A stretch of DNA of 64,000 nt from Acanthopagrus latus (lineage: Eukaryota > Chordata > Actinopteri > Spariformes > Sparidae), in NCBI RefSeq assembly GCF_904848185.1, contig NC_051052.1, positions 15,469,971-15,533,970 of the forward strand. The letters run 5' to 3'. Below the pieces are notes generated by a model. The model ran no database searches. It saw nothing but the letters and a program-made list of their open reading frames with translations, and was not told where the DNA came from. Of this stretch, positions 62,201-64,000 are shown piece by piece (the first letter of the stretch is position 1; each line of letters opens with the position of its first letter). The position numbers and the translations under genes were made by a program.

Positions 62201-62292
62201 TGACGATACTTTGGGAGTTGTTGGCAGTAAGAAACATGCAGACTTTAAAATGAACATTTTTAGCAGCATGTGGGAATATTAATGTGACTTAC

Positions 62293-62445
62293 ATTGATGA
62301 GCTCGATCTCCCAGATCTTCTTGACCAGCTCCATGGATGTGTAACCGTTGACGAGGAAGGACTTGGTGTAGTCGCCGAGCTCCAGCGACTCCAGCCACTC
62401 TGCCACCGACGTGGGGTTGTTGCCATCGTAACCGACGGGCCGCAC
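62293..62445 (-). CDS. anks1b: anks1b exon: first half of SAM2 (51 aa)
   Basis: The exon encodes VRPVGYDGNNPTSVAEWLES, then LELGDYTKSFLVNGYTSMEL and VKKIWEIELIN. PTSVAEWLESLELGDYTKSFLVNGYTSMELVKKIWEIELIN is the N-terminal half of a sterile alpha motif domain and matches ANKS1B SAM2, not SAM1. SAM2 packs against SAM1 and takes part in domain-domain binding. It has a CCAAAG acceptor (62446-62448) and a GTAAGT consensus donor, phase 0, 153 bp. This is the most upstream exon of the gene in the window; SAM1 would be encoded next, beyond 64000. Confidence 0.96.
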
Positions 62446-64000
62446 CTTTGGCACAGAGAGCAGGGAGAAAAGTATTAATATATACTCAATAGACATATTA
62501 TACTTTTTTCAATTTTCCCCTCTCCTTCAGTGTTTTATTGGTTCTAGTGCATCTAAAAGATCTAAAAATTAAGAGAAGCTCCTCCTTCCCACAGAAAACA
62601 CTGCTCCTGAAACGCCTCGTCAGTATTCCCGTGACATCACACAACGTCACCCTGTCGCAAACTTGCCTGGTTGCTAGTTTGACACTTCAGAAATTAATTT
62701 AGCAAGGCTAGCGGTGCTGGCTCAGGCGTGTGTGTGCTGTCCAATCAGAGCAGAATGGATATGCAGGAGGCGGGCCTTAAAGAGACAGGAGCTAAAACAG
62801 AGACTGGGTGTATGAGCATGAGAAAACTGATGTGTTTTTTGAGCATAACGTCTCCTCTTTAATACTTTTCTGCAGTTATTTTACAAGATTGCTGAGCATA
62901 TTTCTTCATATCTCTGCACTGACTTCTTGGAAGATTTCATGAAATGAATTTGCCTTTTACAGTTAGTGAGGAAACGTCGGATGTGTTGTGCTGTTTTTCT
63001 GCCCATCTGGTGTCTTACCTTTGACCTGGAGCTTTTTAAACCTAGCACAGCTGTTTATCTCAAGGTACGGTCTGTACAAATGCTAACTACATTACAGCCT
63101 ATATACCTAATTCTTACATAACATGACAGCTGTTTGATTTCTGTTTGCACTATGTTTCACTGATGTGCTGCACTTTTCTCATTTTCTGTGTGTTTTTCTG
63201 CTGCAGCAGCCTCATTTCAACACGCGGATCATTAAAGATTCATTCTGTGTCAGATAGCTTCCCCAGTTTGGAAGAGCACGGGAGGAGTACAGGAGATACT
63301 GAGCTCGAACAGTGTGGATTTTTAAAAAATACAACACGACTTTAACAAGCATTAAAAACAAATATCTGCAGTGCAAACAAATAAACACAAGCTTGAGAAA
63401 GGGCAGAATAGGATGTTCACAGCAGGGGGTCGACCGCCTTGAGTGAGAGACTTTACGAGCGCAGCTGAAAATTCATCATTCAGTCTCTTTTATTTTGAAA
63501 GTAAAAAAACAGCCTCAGAGAATTCATGGTGCTTCAAAGAAAAAACATCCCACATCCTCCACCTTAAGCTGTGCCTACGTGTGTGAGGGCAGACGAGAGG
63601 TAAAGGTTAAACTTTTTACGGTGTTTTTTTTTTTTTTTGGAAAGTTTAGCGGAGGTGAGGGGTGGAGGCTGGGGATCAAAGTTTTCTGGGTGTCTGTATG
63701 AAAAACCTGCTTATCTCTGAGCTCCGAGTCTCCCGTCGCTCTCCGTCCTCTCCTTTAACCGACTCCTTTTTCTCTGCTCTCGCTCTCACACAGTCGCACA
63801 CCTTTGATCTCACAATCTGTCTCTCGCACACACACACAGAGGCGTTCGACCTTGACAAAAACTTTCCAATAAGTCTGTAAGTATTTCTTTGTATTATTTC
63901 AGCAGCTTCTTCCCGCTTTTAAACCAACTGCTGGCATTTTTTTTTTTCCCGGGACAGTGTGGATTTAGACTCAGCAAAATGTGAACAGCTTTATTGCATC
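62446..64000 (-). other. anks1b: anks1b intron upstream of SAM2 (partial)
   Basis: No SAM1 or ankyrin exon is visible. The stretch contains repeat family A copy 3 (62570-62864), poly(T) at about 63627-63640 and an A- and T-rich remainder. Confidence 0.65.
62570..62864 (-). repeat. Interspersed repeat family A, copy 3 (inverted)
   Basis: Read on the - strand it gives TTTCAGGAGCAGTGTTTTCT, GTGATGTCAC and GCTCTGATTGGACAGC in the reversed order of the + copies, and it ends at a TTAAAGAGGAGACGTTATGC block that corresponds to the start of the other copies. So it carries both halves of the element. Confidence 0.7.

Larger units (their letters stand above)
42909..62292 (-). other. anks1b: anks1b large intron (19.4 kb) splitting SAM2
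   Basis: This intron separates the two halves of the SAM2 domain (donor GTAAGT at 62292-62287, acceptor CAG at 42909-42911). It contains many interspersed repeats (near 42970, 46377, 47954, 52425, 55392, 61790), an inverted repeat at 44250-44421, and microsatellite clusters at 52188-52246, 54781-55072 and 58806-59447. ORFs above 100 codons are repeat-driven. An alternative first exon of anks1b or an intronic gene could hide here, but none can be supported. Confidence 0.75.
20880..62445 (-). other. anks1b: anks1b gene, 3' part: nine coding exons, eight introns, 3' UTR
   Basis: This is the 3' part of the gene for ankyrin repeat and sterile alpha motif domain protein 1B (AIDA-1/EB-1), a neuronal postsynaptic scaffold known to bind PSD-95 and NMDA receptors and to have nuclear forms. 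The nine exons join to one 390-residue reading frame with GT-AG borders throughout: SAM2, a linker, a PTB domain, and a tail ending in TTIF. Introns in transcript order are 19384, 1327, 2415, 3657, 1932, 2248, 89 and 6822 bp. The ankyrin repeats and SAM1 are not in the window. ANKS1A is the close paralogue. I prefer ANKS1B because of the apaf1 neighbour and because VPWIVEPGQEAKRG and NTKYETTIF match the ANKS1B tail better. Confidence 0.93.

Overview
The window is nuclear DNA from a ray-finned fish, probably a spiny-rayed (acanthomorph) teleost. The evidence is vertebrate-type introns with GT-AG borders, abundant long (TG)n/(CA)n microsatellites, and several interspersed repeats of kinds I know from percomorph genomes, including a tRNA-derived SINE. 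I see no bacterial, organellar or viral gene content.

Two protein-coding genes can be supported, arranged tail to tail. On the + strand, the last coding exon of apaf1 (apoptotic protease-activating factor 1) lies at 2438-2584, preceded by part of its last intron and followed by its 3' UTR. On the - strand lie the last nine coding exons of anks1b (ankyrin repeat and SAM domain protein 1B, also called AIDA-1 or EB-1). They run from 62445 down to the stop codon at 23399-23401, with a long 3' UTR reaching about 20880. The same convergent APAF1/ANKS1B pair exists on human 12q23.1, which supports both calls.

The anks1b part encodes 390 residues: the second SAM domain (62445-62293 and 42908-42798), a linker (41470-41267), the phosphotyrosine-binding (PTB) domain (38851 down to about 30400), and a conserved C-terminus ending in TTIF. 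The ankyrin repeats and the first SAM domain must lie beyond 64000. All nine exons are a multiple of three long and joined in phase 0. Introns range from 89 bp to 19.4 kb.

Between the genes (about 3.9-20.9 kb) and inside the large introns I find no further supportable gene. These stretches hold microsatellites, homopolymers, interspersed repeats and short chance ORFs. I found no convincing undescribed biological system. The points most worth checking are splice-site details in anks1b (tandem acceptor, tandem donor, candidate microexon, read-through tail, a 12-nt microexon not located), clusters of complementary TG/CA tracts in introns, an inverted repeat at 44.3 kb, nested repeats at 55.4-56.1 kb, and a few unexplained open segments.
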